Assembly (NCBI GenBank): GCA_036495525.1
Contig: DASXMR010000123.1
Span: 1-64,000, forward strand
DNA from: DASXMR01 sp036495525
Lineage (GTDB): Bacteria > Actinomycetota > Actinomycetes > Streptosporangiales > Streptosporangiaceae
Direction: 5' to 3'
Length of the DNA stretch: 64,000 bases
Shown here: positions 32,159 to 40,871 of the stretch, in pieces
How positions within the stretch are numbered: the stretch's first letter is position 1
How the letters are laid out: each line of letters begins with the position of its first letter
The notes under the pieces: generated by a model
Databases searched by the model: none
What the model saw: only the letters and a program-made list of their open reading frames with translations
What the model was told of the DNA's origin: nothing
Made by a program: the position numbers and the translations under genes

Positions 32159-34153
32159 ATGCGCAAGGACCTGCGGGAAACTCCTGAGTACGCCGCTGTC
32201 GCCGAGCATCTCCGGCGGCTGCACGAGCCGGTTTTCGGCCGGCCGCATCATGTCAGCGATCTCGTCGCGACACCTGATGCCGGGCGCATCGTGGTGACCG
32301 GCTCGGTCTATGACGAACTCGACGGCCTGCCGCGCACCGCCCTGTTCGAGGTGCGGGACGGCACGCTCCGCGCGCTGACTTCGGGCGGCGGCTCAGCCAG
32401 GTACGCCCGGCTCGCGCCGGACGGGTCCGCCCTGGCCTTCCTGTCCGACCGGGCCAAGGCCGATGTGTTCCAGCTCTACCTGCTGTCCGGCGGGCAGCTC
32501 GGCGAGGCCGCGCCAGCGCCTGCCGTCCCCGGCACGGTCGAGTATCTCGCTTGGTCACCGGACGGCACCGGGATCCTGCTCGGGGTCGCCGGGCTCGGCG
32601 CCGAGATGGCTGACGCGCAGGGATCGGGAACGGCCGGCGCGGGCGAGGCAGGGCTGCCGGCCTGGTACCCGGAGGTCGAGAGCGGGACGCCGGATGACTC
32701 CTGGCGCAGCCTGTGGGTCTATACGCCGGCGTCCGGCGAGCTCGCCAGGGTCTCCCCGGACGGTCTCAACATCTGGGAGGCGGCCTGGTCCGGCCCGGCG
32801 CACGTGCTGGCCATCACCAGCAGCAAGCCCACCGAGGACGACTGGTACTCCGCTGTGCTGAGCCGGCTCGACATATCGACCGGAGAGGTGTCCGAGCTGC
32901 TCAGCAGCGACGTCCAGCTGGGGCTGCCGGCAGGGACTTCCGATGGCACGAGGGCCGCCGTGGTGCAGGCAGTATGCAGCGACCGGTTCATCGTGGCCGG
33001 AGAGCTGATCCTGCTGGACCTGGTAACCGGCACCAGATGTGCCGTGGACACCGCCGGGGCAGATGTCACCGCCGTCCAGTGGATTGACCGGACGCAGCTC
33101 GGCTACGTCGGCCTGCGTCACCTGGACAGCGTGGCCGGAATCGCTGAAGCCGGGGCGGGACCGCTGCCGGAGAAGATCGCGGGCCGGGAACTGGTCGCGT
33201 CCGGGCAGTCATGGGCGAACTGGTTCTACCCGGCCGGCGCGTTCACTTCCGACGGCCGGCTCGTCGTGATCCGCGACGACTACGAAACGCCGCAGCAGAT
33301 CGCGATCACTGGCGCCGGCACCGACCAGGTGCTGGCAACCCTGGCCCACGCCGGCACCGACTATCTCCGGTCGGTCGCTGGCACGGCGGCGAGCGTCAGC
33401 TGGAACGCACCGGACGGGACAGCGATCGAGGGAGTGCTGTGCACCCCTGCCGGGACCGGGCCGTTCCCGCTGGTGCTGCACGTCCACGGCGGCCCGATCG
33501 GGGCCTACCAGCGGAACTGGTCGATGGGCGACGCCGCGGTACCGCTGCTGGTCTCGCGCGGATACGCCGTGCTGCTGCCGAACCCGCGCGGCAGCTCAGG
33601 CCGGGGTCAGGAGTTCGCCGCCGCAGTCGTCGGCGACATGGGCGGGGCAGACACCTATGACTACCTGTCCGGTATCGACGCGATGATCGAGCGCGGGATC
33701 GCCGATCCGGAGCGGATCGGCACAATGGGCGTCAGCTACGGCGGGTTCATGTCGGCGTGGCTGGTGACCCAGGATCAGAGGTTCAAGGCCGCCGTGGCGG
33801 GATCGCCGGTGACCGAGTGGTACAGCTTCACCTTCACGACCAACATCCCCCGCTGGGGGCTGTGGTTCCTGGACAACGCCGATCCTGAGGAGACGGGCAA
33901 CCAGGTGCACGCGCGCAGTCCGGTCATGCACGCGAGCAAGGCCACGACGCCGACTCTGCTGACCGCTGGCGCGAAGGACCGGTGCACGCCGGCCGGCCAG
34001 GCCAGGGAGTTCTACCAGGCGCTGATCAGTCACGGCGTCGACTCGGAACTGGTGATCTACCCCGGCGAGGGGCACGGCGTCAGGCAGCACCCTGCTGTCG
34101 CTGACTACCTCACCCGGCTCGTCACCTGGTTCGGCAGGTACATGCCGGCCTGA
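32159..34153 (+). CDS. S9-family prolyl oligopeptidase-like peptidase
   Basis: The 664-residue serine peptidase has an N-terminal beta-propeller (repeated strands such as ARLAPDGSALAFLSDRAKA and VEYLAWSPDGTGILLGVAG) and a C-terminal alpha/beta hydrolase. The nucleophile is Ser526 in GVSYGGF, and His639 in GEGHGV and an Asp near 607 (GAKDRCTP) complete the triad. HGGPIGAYQ forms the oxyanion loop. It is like acylaminoacyl peptidases and dipeptidyl peptidases and has no signal peptide, so it acts in the cytoplasm on short peptides. ATG 32159 was chosen over an upstream start that adds 6 residues. Confidence 0.92.
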   Translation: MRKDLRETPEYAAVAEHLRRLHEPVFGRPHHVSDLVATPDAGRIVVTGSVYDELDGLPRTALFEVRDGTLRALTSGGGSARYARLAPDGSALAFLSDRAKADVFQLYLLSGGQLGEAAPAPAVPGTVEYLAWSPDGTGILLGVAGLGAEMADAQGSGTAGAGEAGLPAWYPEVESGTPDDSWRSLWVYTPASGELARVSPDGLNIWEAAWSGPAHVLAITSSKPTEDDWYSAVLSRLDISTGEVSELLSSDVQLGLPAGTSDGTRAAVVQAVCSDRFIVAGELILLDLVTGTRCAVDTAGADVTAVQWIDRTQLGYVGLRHLDSVAGIAEAGAGPLPEKIAGRELVASGQSWANWFYPAGAFTSDGRLVVIRDDYETPQQIAITGAGTDQVLATLAHAGTDYLRSVAGTAASVSWNAPDGTAIEGVLCTPAGTGPFPLVLHVHGGPIGAYQRNWSMGDAAVPLLVSRGYAVLLPNPRGSSGRGQEFAAAVVGDMGGADTYDYLSGIDAMIERGIADPERIGTMGVSYGGFMSAWLVTQDQRFKAAVAGSPVTEWYSFTFTTNIPRWGLWFLDNADPEETGNQVHARSPVMHASKATTPTLLTAGAKDRCTPAGQAREFYQALISHGVDSELVIYPGEGHGVRQHPAVADYLTRLVTWFGRYMPA

Positions 34154-34165
34154 TCGGCAGCCGCC

Positions 34166-35071
34166 TCAGGCGCTGGCTGGCTGCTTGCTGACTGAGGCCT
34201 GGTAAATCTGCTCGATCGACGACTCGAGCTGGGCGTTGAACTGCTCGTCGGTCTGGCTCTCGGTCAGGCCCTCGAGAAGCGCGCGCGAGAAGCTGGCGAT
34301 GAGGGTGGGATCGCGGGCGAGCAGGGCGCAGGCCTCGTCACGGCTGTAGCCGCCAGACAATGCCACGACCCGCAGGACCCGCGGGTGCGACGCCAGGTCG
34401 CCGTATCGGCCGGGGCGAGTCGGGATGGTGATCTTCAGCATGACCGTGGCGCCGTCGGGCAGCGCGTCGAGGTGCCTGGCGATGGCGTCGTGCAGCAGCG
34501 TCTCGGCCTCCTCCTTGTGCGGGCTGGAGATGCTGACCTCGGGCTCGATGATCGGCACGAGGCCGGCGGCCAGGATCCGGTTCGCATAGCCGAACTGCTG
34601 GTCGACGATCGCGGATATCCCGGCCTCGCTGGCATCGTGGATCACCGACCGCATCTTGGTGCCGAAGATCTGGTGCCGCTGAGCGCGCTCAAGCAGGTCA
34701 TCGAGAGTGTCGATGGGCTTCATCAGCTGCACGCCGTCCTGCTCGGGCGCCAGGCCCTTGTCGACCTTGAGGAACGGCACCACGTTCCTGGAGTCCCACA
34801 GGTAACGAGCCGTCGGGACGCCGCCGACGTCGCGCTCCATGGTCTGCTCGAACAAGATCGCAGCGAGAACGCGCGAGCCATCAAACGCCGGGCTGGTCAG
34901 CACCCGGGTCCGCATGGCGTGGACCAGGTCGAACATCTCGGTGTCAGAGCTGTAGCGATCTCTCCCGATGCCGTACTCGGCCAGCGCCTTCGGAGTGCTG
35001 CCGCCGCTCTGGTCAAGCGCGGCGAAAAAGCCGCGGCCGGTGCCGACCTTCTGTGCCTGGGTGGTGTTCAC
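34166..35071 (-). CDS. Fructose-bisphosphate aldolase class I
   Basis: The 301-residue enzyme cleaves fructose 1,6-bisphosphate to dihydroxyacetone phosphate and glyceraldehyde 3-phosphate via a lysine Schiff base. FFAALDQSGGSTPKAL near the start, the strand VMLKITIPTRPG (a Lys candidate), FEQTMERDV and LRVVALSGGYSRDEACALLA mark the bacterial class I family. Length is normal for it. GTG 35071 (VNTTQAQKVG) was taken as start because the upstream in-frame residues are Pro/Arg-rich. It is convergent with the peptidase gene, with only 12 bp between the stops. Confidence 0.92.
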   Translation of the reverse strand: MNTTQAQKVGTGRGFFAALDQSGGSTPKALAEYGIGRDRYSSDTEMFDLVHAMRTRVLTSPAFDGSRVLAAILFEQTMERDVGGVPTARYLWDSRNVVPFLKVDKGLAPEQDGVQLMKPIDTLDDLLERAQRHQIFGTKMRSVIHDASEAGISAIVDQQFGYANRILAAGLVPIIEPEVSISSPHKEEAETLLHDAIARHLDALPDGATVMLKITIPTRPGRYGDLASHPRVLRVVALSGGYSRDEACALLARDPTLIASFSRALLEGLTESQTDEQFNAQLESSIEQIYQASVSKQPASA

Positions 35072-35206
35072 CCTTCCGCATTGTGGCACTGGCCGCACGG
35101 GGCCGGCCATCGTCCCTCATCTGTCACCAGGTATCGGCCCTCTGCGGCCGATGACGGCGGACACGCGCGGTTCGCGAGGTGCCGGCGGCAAAGTGATCAT
35201 CCGCGG

Positions 35207-36787
35207 TCAGACTTGGGCGAGCGGCTCGGCGGCATCGGGCGCGGCGGCATCCGCTTCCTGGTCGCCGGGCGCTGAGCCCGGGCGCAGGTGACGGAGCTGG
35301 ACCGCGGCCAGCACAGCGGCAACGAGCACGGCAGCGGCGCTGACGGCGAACGCCGCGTGCAGGCCACTGGTGAAGGCAGCACGGGCCGCGCCGACCAGAA
35401 CGTCCCCCGTCTGACCGGGCAGGCGGGCAGCCGCGGCCACCGCGCCGCCGAGGGTGTCCCTGGCGGCCGCCGCGCTTCTCGGCAGGAACCCGGCCGGCAG
35501 CGCGCCGGTGAGCTGGCTGCGGTAGATGCGAGCGCCGATGACGCCCAGGATGGCGATGCCGAGGGCTCCGCCGAACTCGGCGCTGGTCTCCGACAGCGCG
35601 GACGCCGCCCCGGCTCGCTCCGGTGGCGCGGCCCCGACGACCATGTCGGTGGCCAGGGTGTCCACCGGTGCCATCGCGAGCGAGAACACCACCGAGCCGG
35701 TCACCAGGAGCGCCAGGCCGGCCGGGCCGATCAGGGTGAACAGCCAGAGGCCAGCCGCTCCCAGGGTCATGCATGCCGCCATGAGGAAAGCGGGCCGCAC
35801 CCGGCGGGCGAGCAAGGGAGTGAGCAGGGACCCGACGACGAACCCAGCCGACGAGGGCAGCATCCACAATCCGGCTTTCAGCGGCGACAGGCCAAGCACG
35901 AGTTGCAGGTACTGGGTAATGAACAGCAGCGTGCCGAACCCGGTGAAGAAGCTCAGCAGGTTCGTGGTCAGCGCGGCCGTGAAGGCCGCAGAACGGAACA
36001 GCCGCAGGTCAAGCAGCGGGTCGGCAAGCACGAGTTGCCGGCGCACGAACACCGTCCCGGCCGCGAGGCCGACCAGGATGGCGGCAGCAGGCAGCCAGCC
36101 GAGCCCGTCGCGGGTGAGCTGCTTGAGCCCGAAGATGACAGCCAGCACCGCGGCCACCGACAGCGCCGCGCTGACCAGGTCCAGCCTGCCAGCCAGGGGA
36201 TCACGGAACTCCGGCAGCAGGAGTGGCCCGAGCACCAGCAGCAGCGCCATCACGGGCACCGCCAGCAGGAACACCGAACCCCACCAGAACCACTCCAGGA
36301 GCACACCGCCGAGCAGCGGCCCGATCGCACCGCCGACCGAGAAGCTGGTGATCCATACCGAGACGGCGACCGTCCGCTGCCGCGGATCAGTGAACATATT
36401 GCGGATCAGCGAGAGGGTCGACGGCGCGACGGTGGCACCGGCCAGGCCGAGCAGGGCGCGCGCGGCGATCAGCATCGGCGCGCTGACCGACCACGCGGCC
36501 AGCAGCGAGGTGACGCCGAACGCCGCAGCCCCGATCAGCAGCAGCCGGCGCCTGCCGATGCGGTCGCCGAGCGTGCCCATGGTGATCAGTGACCCGGCGG
36601 CCATGAAGCCATAGATGTCGACGATCCACAGCAGCTCGGTGCTGGTCGGCCGCAGGTCCTGGCTCAGATGCGGGACGGCCAGGTTCAGCACGGTCAGGTC
36701 AATCGCGTAGAGCAGGCAGGGAAGCGCGAGCACCGCCAGGCTGATCCACTCTCGCCGCCCGGCTCGCCTGGTCATCGCATCGTTCAT
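35207..36787 (-). CDS. DHA2-family multidrug efflux MFS transporter
   Basis: The 526-residue protein has 14 predicted transmembrane helices. It carries the DHA2 motifs LDLTVLNLAVP-like (AIDLTVLNLAVPHLSQDL), motif A (GTLGDRIGRRRLLLIGA) and motif C (LGLAGATVAPSTLSLI, GGAIGPLLGG). It resembles the LfrA/SmvA/QacA group of proton-driven exporters of quaternary ammonium and dye compounds. No dedicated regulator gene is adjacent. A 12-bp palindrome (36949-36960) in the divergent intergenic region to the GNAT gene could be an operator. Confidence 0.92.
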   Translation of the reverse strand: MNDAMTRRAGRREWISLAVLALPCLLYAIDLTVLNLAVPHLSQDLRPTSTELLWIVDIYGFMAAGSLITMGTLGDRIGRRRLLLIGAAAFGVTSLLAAWSVSAPMLIAARALLGLAGATVAPSTLSLIRNMFTDPRQRTVAVSVWITSFSVGGAIGPLLGGVLLEWFWWGSVFLLAVPVMALLLVLGPLLLPEFRDPLAGRLDLVSAALSVAAVLAVIFGLKQLTRDGLGWLPAAAILVGLAAGTVFVRRQLVLADPLLDLRLFRSAAFTAALTTNLLSFFTGFGTLLFITQYLQLVLGLSPLKAGLWMLPSSAGFVVGSLLTPLLARRVRPAFLMAACMTLGAAGLWLFTLIGPAGLALLVTGSVVFSLAMAPVDTLATDMVVGAAPPERAGAASALSETSAEFGGALGIAILGVIGARIYRSQLTGALPAGFLPRSAAAARDTLGGAVAAAARLPGQTGDVLVGAARAAFTSGLHAAFAVSAAAVLVAAVLAAVQLRHLRPGSAPGDQEADAAAPDAAEPLAQV

Positions 36788-37189
36788 GGATTCCGCTCCT
36801 GCCGTGGCCCCGTTGCGCCGGCTGCCGGTCCGCTGACCAGGCGATTAAGCGTCACTCAGCCGGCATCGCTGGCACCAGATACCGAAATCACCAGCCAGGG
36901 CTGACATTCGCGCTTGCGGCCGGCCGGCAGACGTTGCAGCCGGGGTAATGACATATGTCACCAGGCAGCAGAGGCAGCTAATGCTCAGCGGCGGCTTCAA
37001 GTGGCAGCCGCTGAGCCATGCAGACAATCCGGTCGGTCGTCAACCCGGACAAGCCCGGCCGGCACTGAATCTGGAAAGCCGCTAGCCTGCCAGGGCAAAT
37101 CTGGGTAGCTATCAGGCTGCCCGTGCAGTGCGCAGGTCGCTCCACGAGCAGCGCGCTGCTACCAGCGCATCCGCTGAGAGGAAGTTCCT
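36788..37189. other. 402-bp divergent intergenic region
   Basis: This lies between the efflux pump (reverse) and the GNAT gene (forward) and must contain both promoters. It includes the perfect palindrome TGACATATGTCA (36949-36960) in an AT-richer patch. I see no credible coding frame. Confidence 0.55.
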
Positions 37190-37834
37190 GTGCCCATGGA
37201 GCCGACGACTCCGGGCGGTGAGTCCCGGCCCGTCCGCGGCGCCCGCCGCGACGAGGCGGCCCTGCTTGGCGAGGTTCTCGCCGACGCCTTCGCCGGGGAC
37301 CCGGTGTTCGAGTGGCTGATCCCGCCCACGGTGCCCGGCCGGGAAAGCCGCATGCGCACGTTCTTCACCAGCATGAGCCGCGGTTACCTGCGTCACGGCA
37401 AGCCCTGCTATCTGAGCAGCGACGCCTCGGCCGCCGCGCTGTGGGCTGCGCCGGGGGCCTGGGGGATGCCGCTCAGCCAGGTCATCCTGGAGGCGGCGCC
37501 CAGCTGGCTGGCGTTCCGCGGCGGCCTGCTCCGGGCACTGCGCACGCAATCGCAGATCGCGAGCCTGCACGCCAGGCAGTCTCAGCCGCACTGGTACCTG
37601 GGCTACCTGGGTACCCGCAGCGGCCGGCAGGGTCAGGGACTTGGCACCCAGATGCTGCAAGAGGTCCTGGCGGGCGCGGACGCCGATGGCGTGCCGGCCT
37701 ACCTCGAATCCTCCAGCCAGCGCAACCTGCCGCTCTATGAGCGCAACGGCTTTCACGTCGTCGGCGAGCTGCAAGCGCTAGGTCACGGGCCCACCATCTG
37801 GCGGATGTGGCGCGAGCCCGGCTCCCGCGGCTGA
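37190..37834 (+). CDS. GNAT-family N-acetyltransferase
   Basis: The 214-residue protein has the acetyl-CoA site in the GNAT order: GTRSGRQGQGLGTQMLQEV (the R/Q-x-x-G-x-G/A loop, about 143-161), followed by AYLESSSQRNLPLYERNGFH. The N-terminal part (ARRDEAALLGEVLADAFAGD, FEWLIPP) is like GNATs beside regulators in Streptomyces. The acceptor is unknown. GTG 37190 and ATG 37196 are both possible starts, with GAGGAAG just upstream. It is monocistronic. Confidence 0.88.
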   Translation: MPMEPTTPGGESRPVRGARRDEAALLGEVLADAFAGDPVFEWLIPPTVPGRESRMRTFFTSMSRGYLRHGKPCYLSSDASAAALWAAPGAWGMPLSQVILEAAPSWLAFRGGLLRALRTQSQIASLHARQSQPHWYLGYLGTRSGRQGQGLGTQMLQEVLAGADADGVPAYLESSSQRNLPLYERNGFHVVGELQALGHGPTIWRMWREPGSRG

Positions 37835-37900
37835 CGCCGGCCGCTATCGGTCCGCACTCTCAATCATTTGCCGGTGGTCAGTGCAGGCCGGCTGATCCGC

Positions 37901-37960
37901 TGCGACATTCATGCAACATCCGTGCTCTGGCTGTCTCGGACAGCAATTGGTTTGATGCAA
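37901..37960 (+). promoter_or_regulatory. 60-bp promoter block A with tandem 11-bp repeats
   Basis: Two direct 11-bp repeats (TGCGACATTCA, TGCAACATCCG) stand at 37901-37922, with a third TGC in phase at 37923. GATGCAA ends the block at 37960, 56 bp before the next start codon. By my count 44 of 60 positions are identical, without gaps, to block B at 40731-40790. Phased repeats on one DNA face are how AfsR/SARP-type activators recruit RNA polymerase. Confidence 0.75.
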
Positions 37961-38016
37961 CTCCGCGGCCAGCGCTACGAAGTAAGCGCGAGGGCCCCTG
38001 ACCCGGAAGGAGAACC

Positions 38017-38283
38017 ATGACCGAGCCTGCCGCCCCGACGCTGCCCGAGATCACGACCCTTGCCGGGACCACCCACTCCAGTCCGCTCTACCCAGCCGAC
38101 GCCGCCCTGATCCGGGTCAGGGACTCGGGCCAGCCAGACCCGGTCATCGCGGCCATTGCGCGCCACATCACCGACTCCGGCAGCGTCTTCCTCGAACTGC
38201 CAGACGGCCGGCTGACGGTCGTCCTTCACCTGGACGGCAAGACATGGCTCGCGCGGCGTTGCGATGAGGGGCCGCTCAGCTAG
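38017..38283 (+). CDS. Small hypothetical protein under the block A promoter
   Basis: The 88-residue protein has no signal peptide or transmembrane segment. It contains SSPLYPADAALIRVRDS, a helical part (VIAAIARHITDSGSVFLELP) and a beta hairpin (GRLTVVLHLDGKTWLARR). ATG 38017 follows CGGAAGGAGAACC, a strong ribosome site. It is convergent with the NB-ARC regulator, 28 bp from its stop. Sharing a promoter block with the paralogue cluster at 40.9-45.9 kb suggests a common regulon. The family is not known to me. Confidence 0.7.
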   Translation: MTEPAAPTLPEITTLAGTTHSSPLYPADAALIRVRDSGQPDPVIAAIARHITDSGSVFLELPDGRLTVVLHLDGKTWLARRCDEGPLS

Positions 38284-38311
38284 CTTCAGCGCGGCTGGCT
38301 GCGCAGACGGG

Positions 38312-40597
38312 CTACGCGGAGGTGTGCTCAGGGCCGGCGGCGCTGGCGAGCTTGGCGCGGACCTGGTCGGCGCAGGGGTCCTGCAGGTCGTCGAGGATGT
38401 CCAGTGCCTGCTGCCAGGCGTCGCATGCCTGAGTCAGCTCGCCGGCGGCGGAACGGACGTCGCCGAGGTGAGTGAGGGCGGTCGCTTCAAAGAAGCGGTA
38501 GCCGGAATCGCGAAAGAGGCTGAGCGCTTGCTGGTAGCAGGCGGCAGCTTCGGCGAGGTTGCCCAGATGGTGCTCGGCGTACCCCAGGCTGTCCCAGGTA
38601 TTTCCCTTGGTTCTGCCATCGGCTTCCGCACCTAGCATCAGAGACCGCCGGCAGTATGCGCGGGCCCGCTGATAGTCGCCGAGACGGGCATGGCACCAGC
38701 CGATGTCGTTGAGTGCCTGAACCTCTGCGGTCTTGTCACCGACGGCCTGGTACAGGCCCAGCGCCTCTGCACAGTAACCGAGCGCGTCGTCGTAACGGCC
38801 CTGACGTTCGGATAGCCAGCCGAGACCCTGCTGGACTTTGGCCTCGCCGAGGCGGCTGCCGAGCCGCCGGCACAGCGTGAGGCTGCTGGCGTAAAGGCGG
38901 CGGGCCTGATCATGGTCACCGAGGACAGCGCAGGCGGTCGCCAGCAGGCGACCGGACAGAGCCTGCGCGGCTGGGTCTGACAGGCGGGTCGCGGCGGCCA
39001 CGGCGGTGCGTTGTGCCGCGGCCGATTCCTGCCAGCGGCCGCGCGGCTGGAGGAAGGCCGTCATGGCCCAGGGAAGCTGCCACGCGTGGCTGTCGGACCC
39101 GGTTGTGGCGGCCAGGCGGGTGGCCGCGAGCAGTACCTGATGCTCTTCCTCGAACCAGGCCATGGCCTGCGAATAGTCGGCGGGTTTCGCGGCCGCGACG
39201 CCGGGCCTGAACGCGGCGACGACAACCGGCTCTCCTCCCGGGTTCAGCAGGCGGGCGGCATGGGCGGCGGTGTGCAGGTAATAGTCGAGCAATCTGCCGA
39301 TGGCCTCGCGTCGATCGGTGTCGCAGTCGGCGTGGCGGGCCTGCTCGGCAGCGTAGGCGTGCAGCAGGTCGTGGACGACGTACCGGCCAGGGCGGTGCTC
39401 GGTGATCAGGTGCGCGCGACCCAGCTCATGCAGCAGCCGGCGGGCCTTGGGCCAGGAGCAGCCGAACAGGCTGGCAGCGGCGGGCTCCGAAACGTCCGGG
39501 CCAGGGTGCAGGCCGAGCAGCCGGAACATCCGCGCCGATTCATCATCGAGCTGCCGGGTGGACCAGGAGAACACCGCCCGTACGCTGGCCGCCGGATCAC
39601 CGCCATCCAGGGCGTCCAGCCGCCCGGCCCAGTCACGCAGTTCGTCGGCGAGGGCCGTCAGGGGGAAGCAGGGCCGGGCGGCGGCGCGGACGGCCGCGAC
39701 GGCCAGCGCCAGCGGCAGGCACCCGCACAGACTGGCGATCCGGCTCACAGCACTGGGCTCTGCAGCAGCCCGGGCGGCGCCAAGCCGGGCAGCCAGCAGC
39801 TGCACAGCTTCACCATGGCTCAGCACGTCGAGGCTCAGCAGCCGCGCCCCGTCAGCAGCGAGCCCGGCAAGCTGGCTGCGGCTGGTGATCAGCACCAGGC
39901 TGCCGGGGCTGGCCGGCAGCAGCGGCCGGACCTGCTGCTCATCCCTGGCGTTGTCCAGCACGACCAGCATCCGCCGATCCGCCAGCAGGCTGCGGTACAA
40001 CCCTGCCTGAGCGTCCAGATCAGGCGGGATGCGCTCGGGCGGCACGCCGAGGGCATCCAGGAATCCGCGGAGGGCCGCTTCAGGCGCAGTCGCGGTACCC
40101 GCTTGGTCAAAGCCGCGCAGGTTGACGTGCAGCTGCCCGTCACTGAACCGGCTGGCGACCCGGTGCGCCCACCGCAGCGCCAGGGCGGTCTTGCCCACCC
40201 CGGCAGTCCCGCCGATCGCAGAGATGACCACCGTGCCCGGGTGCGCGGGGCCCGCCTGGTCCACCATCTGGGTAAGCGCCCGAAGTTCGGCGGCCCTGCC
40301 GGTGAAGTCGGCCACGGCACGCGGCAGCTGCCGCGGCACTGGCTGGTCGACCGGCATGCTGCCAGCCAGCAGCTCCTCAATGCGGTCAGCGGAAACCCCC
40401 AGGGCCTCGGCCAGCCTGGGCCAGATCCCGGGCAGCGGCTGGGTATCCCCCCGCTCCCACCGCACCACGGTGGTGCGCTCCACCCCCAGCCGGCCGGCCA
40501 GCTGTTCCTGGGTCAGGCCCACCGCCTTACGGCGCTGGGCCAGGCGCCCCCGCCTGGCTGCCCCGCTTCTAGCGGCACCCTCCGGCATAGCAAGCAT
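38312..40597 (-). CDS. HTH-NB-ARC-TPR transcriptional regulator (AfsR-like without SARP)
   Basis: The 761-residue protein begins with an XRE helix-turn-helix (AQRRKAVGLTQEQLAGRLGV, ERTTVVRWERG). An NB-ARC ATPase follows (TGRAAELRALTQMV; Walker A GTAGVGKTALALRW at about 135; Walker B MLVVLDNARDE; ITSRSQLAGL; GCLPLALAV). TPRs make up the last 250 residues (AEALGLYQAVGDKTAEVQAL, ARLGDYQRARAY). It should be a nucleotide-gated switch. Divergent from it lies the tandem paralogue cluster, and block A and B promoters flank it on both sides, so it is the best candidate regulator. Start ATG 40597 or 40588. Confidence 0.9.
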   Translation of the reverse strand: MLAMPEGAARSGAARRGRLAQRRKAVGLTQEQLAGRLGVERTTVVRWERGDTQPLPGIWPRLAEALGVSADRIEELLAGSMPVDQPVPRQLPRAVADFTGRAAELRALTQMVDQAGPAHPGTVVISAIGGTAGVGKTALALRWAHRVASRFSDGQLHVNLRGFDQAGTATAPEAALRGFLDALGVPPERIPPDLDAQAGLYRSLLADRRMLVVLDNARDEQQVRPLLPASPGSLVLITSRSQLAGLAADGARLLSLDVLSHGEAVQLLAARLGAARAAAEPSAVSRIASLCGCLPLALAVAAVRAAARPCFPLTALADELRDWAGRLDALDGGDPAASVRAVFSWSTRQLDDESARMFRLLGLHPGPDVSEPAAASLFGCSWPKARRLLHELGRAHLITEHRPGRYVVHDLLHAYAAEQARHADCDTDRREAIGRLLDYYLHTAAHAARLLNPGGEPVVVAAFRPGVAAAKPADYSQAMAWFEEEHQVLLAATRLAATTGSDSHAWQLPWAMTAFLQPRGRWQESAAAQRTAVAAATRLSDPAAQALSGRLLATACAVLGDHDQARRLYASSLTLCRRLGSRLGEAKVQQGLGWLSERQGRYDDALGYCAEALGLYQAVGDKTAEVQALNDIGWCHARLGDYQRARAYCRRSLMLGAEADGRTKGNTWDSLGYAEHHLGNLAEAAACYQQALSLFRDSGYRFFEATALTHLGDVRSAAGELTQACDAWQQALDILDDLQDPCADQVRAKLASAAGPEHTSA

Positions 40598-40730
40598 CCC
40601 ACCGTGCGAAATGGCCGTTAGCGACCCTTTTCAGCATACGCCCGACTGCCGCCCAGGGTCTGCCGGAAGCACCTCGCGCCTGTCTGCGCGTCGCCGGCGG
40701 GCAGGTGCTCGCGCAGGCCAGCTGGGCTGC

Positions 40731-40790
40731 TGCAACATTCGTGCGACATTCGCGCGCTGGTCGTCGCGGGTAACTGCTGGTCTGATGCAA
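40731..40790 (+). promoter_or_regulatory. 60-bp promoter block B with tandem 11-bp repeats
   Basis: Direct repeats TGCAACATTCG and TGCGACATTCG stand at 40731-40752, and the block ends with GATGCAA at 40784-40790. It matches block A at 44 of 60 positions without gaps and has the same orientation. It lies 82 bp upstream of the first 650-residue paralogue and 134 bp upstream of the divergent regulator start, so it may control both. Confidence 0.75.
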
Positions 40791-40871
40791 GACTGCGGTC
40801 GGCGCGCTGCTTCGGGGAGCGCGCCGGCCGCATCAGCTGGTTCATTTCCGGATCACAAGTGGCGGCCACGA

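Noticed and set aside
35288..36592. 434-residue forward frame opposite the DHA2 exporter
   Set aside because: It is low-complexity Arg/Gln/Glu/Gly sequence, the complement of transmembrane-coding DNA.
39011..40621. 536-residue forward frame opposite the NB-ARC regulator
   Set aside because: It mirrors the regulator and carries no motifs. The reverse strand has HTH, Walker A and TPR features.
40029..40871. Extension of paralogue 1 upstream to 40029
   Set aside because: The extra 281 residues overlap the NB-ARC gene and promoter block B. Alignment with paralogue 2 sets the start at 40872.
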